Assembly: GCA_016199405.1 (NCBI GenBank)
Contig: JACQGS010000080.1
Coordinates: 1 to 5,721, forward strand
Source of the DNA: Chloroflexota bacterium
Lineage (GTDB): Bacteria > Chloroflexota > Anaerolineae > UBA4142
Length of the DNA: 5,721 nt
Direction of reading: 5' to 3'
Both the position numbers and the translations under genes were made by a program. The notes under the pieces are model-generated. The model was not told the origin of the DNA, made no database searches, and saw nothing but the letters and a program-made list of their open reading frames with translations. Within the stretch, counting starts at the first letter, position 1, and each line of letters starts with the position of its first letter. Shown here piece by piece: positions 5,170 through 5,721 of this stretch.

Positions 5170-5173
5170 CAAA

Positions 5174-5721
5174 ATGACGCGCGAAGAAATTTTGGCATTG
5201 TGCCGGCGAGCGCCGGATGTTGGATCGGTGAAGCATGAAGAATTCGCCGATTACATCATCGTGCTCGAAACGCAGCGCCGCGTCGGCGATGAATGGCAAG
5301 CCGTCGAGCACGCGTATATGGCGGTGGACGGCAAACTCGCGATGGCGAATCTCGATCATCGTAAGCAAGGCAAGCGACTTGATTTTGGCGAGCCGCGCGT
5401 GTTGCTCGATAATCCGGAGCAACTCACTTTGCAAGTGACGATCGCGAGCGAAGTGTACGGCGCGCGGCACGGCATTGCGACGAGCCGGAAAAAAGGCGGG
5501 ACGCGCGCGGAGAGCGAATATCCGTGGGAAGTCGCGGAGACGTCCGCGATTGGGCGCGCGCTGGCGGCGATGGGCTATGGCTTGTTGCCGGGCGCGGGAC
5601 TCGCGAGCGCGGAAGATATGTTACGCGCGACGGCGTCGAGCGAAAAAGGCGAGGGTGCGCGGCGTTCGGCATCGTCGTTAATGAACGCGAATCAACGCAA
5701 CAAGTTGATCGAGATGTATCG
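5174..5721 (+). CDS. Putative phage-type ssDNA-annealing (Erf/Rad52-like) protein, 3' truncated
   Basis: The frame stays open for 182 codons to the window edge, with no stop. The N-terminal part (about 20-95) alternates short strands such as FADYIIVLETQRRV and AYMAVDGKLAMANLDH. It is followed by TLQVTIASEVYGARHGIATS (85-104), a Lys/Arg-rich stretch, and then YPWEVAETSAIGRALAAMGYG (116-136). From memory, the ETSAIGRAL block near the end of the core is a recurrent feature of phage Erf/Rad52-like recombination proteins, including those of mycobacteriophages. Residues 140-170 look like a linker, and NANQRNKLIEMY (171-182) resembles the start of a small C-terminal helical domain often found after such cores. 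An independent strong promoter and ribosome site suggest good expression. No other phage genes are visible, so this may be a mobile-element boundary or a domesticated gene. The coding frame is firm; the function is tentative. Confidence 0.6.
   Translation, partial: MTREEILALCRRAPDVGSVKHEEFADYIIVLETQRRVGDEWQAVEHAYMAVDGKLAMANLDHRKQGKRLDFGEPRVLLDNPEQLTLQVTIASEVYGARHGIATSRKKGGTRAESEYPWEVAETSAIGRALAAMGYGLLPGAGLASAEDMLRATASSEKGEGARRSASSLMNANQRNKLIEMY

Noticed and set aside
5080..5173. Riboswitch or small RNA in the leader of the last gene
   Set aside because: Only one simple long-loop stem is visible, with no conserved aptamer sequence that I recognise.

Overview
The window looks like a chromosomal stretch from a GC-rich bacterium, most likely a member of the Chloroflexota (Anaerolineae-like). 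That placement is an inference. It rests on the STAND/TPR protein type, the RAYT with its AGAAACCCG palindromes, the facing short-period repeat arrays between genes, and codons very rich in GCG/CGC. No 16S or other decisive marker is present. All supported genes lie on the + strand.

Layout: (i) 2-1802, the 3' two-thirds of a STAND (NB-ARC-like) ATPase with a C-terminal TPR-like sensor. Its P-loop and Walker B lie outside the window, and the reading frame is broken by an apparent extra G at 55-57. (ii) 1801-2629, a REP-RAYT locus: a Y1/HUH transposase of the REP-associated type (1997-2560) with two AGAAACCCG palindromes upstream and one downstream. (iii) 2641-3570, an F420-dependent luciferase-like (LLM) oxidoreductase. 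(iv) 3638-4018, yraN (UPF0102). (v) 4111-5049, miaA, the tRNA A37 dimethylallyltransferase. (vi) A strong extended -10 sigma70 promoter and a structured leader, followed by the start of a gene (5174 to the right edge) resembling phage Erf/Rad52-like ssDNA-annealing proteins.

The most unusual aspect is the density of palindromic repeats of different families. Every gap from the STAND gene to miaA holds one: three AGAAACCCG units, then two facing 7-nt arrays before yraN, then two facing 8-nt arrays before miaA. A further nested C6/G6 palindrome is embedded in frame inside miaA and encodes about 15 residues of it. The repeats are not confined to neutral spacer. They supply the stop codons of the STAND and LLM genes, and they sit against the start codons of the RAYT, LLM and yraN genes.

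Functionally, LLM-yraN-miaA could be co-transcribed, but the palindromes between them could also attenuate or terminate transcription. The last gene clearly has its own promoter, overlapping the end of miaA. No tRNA, rRNA or CRISPR array was seen.
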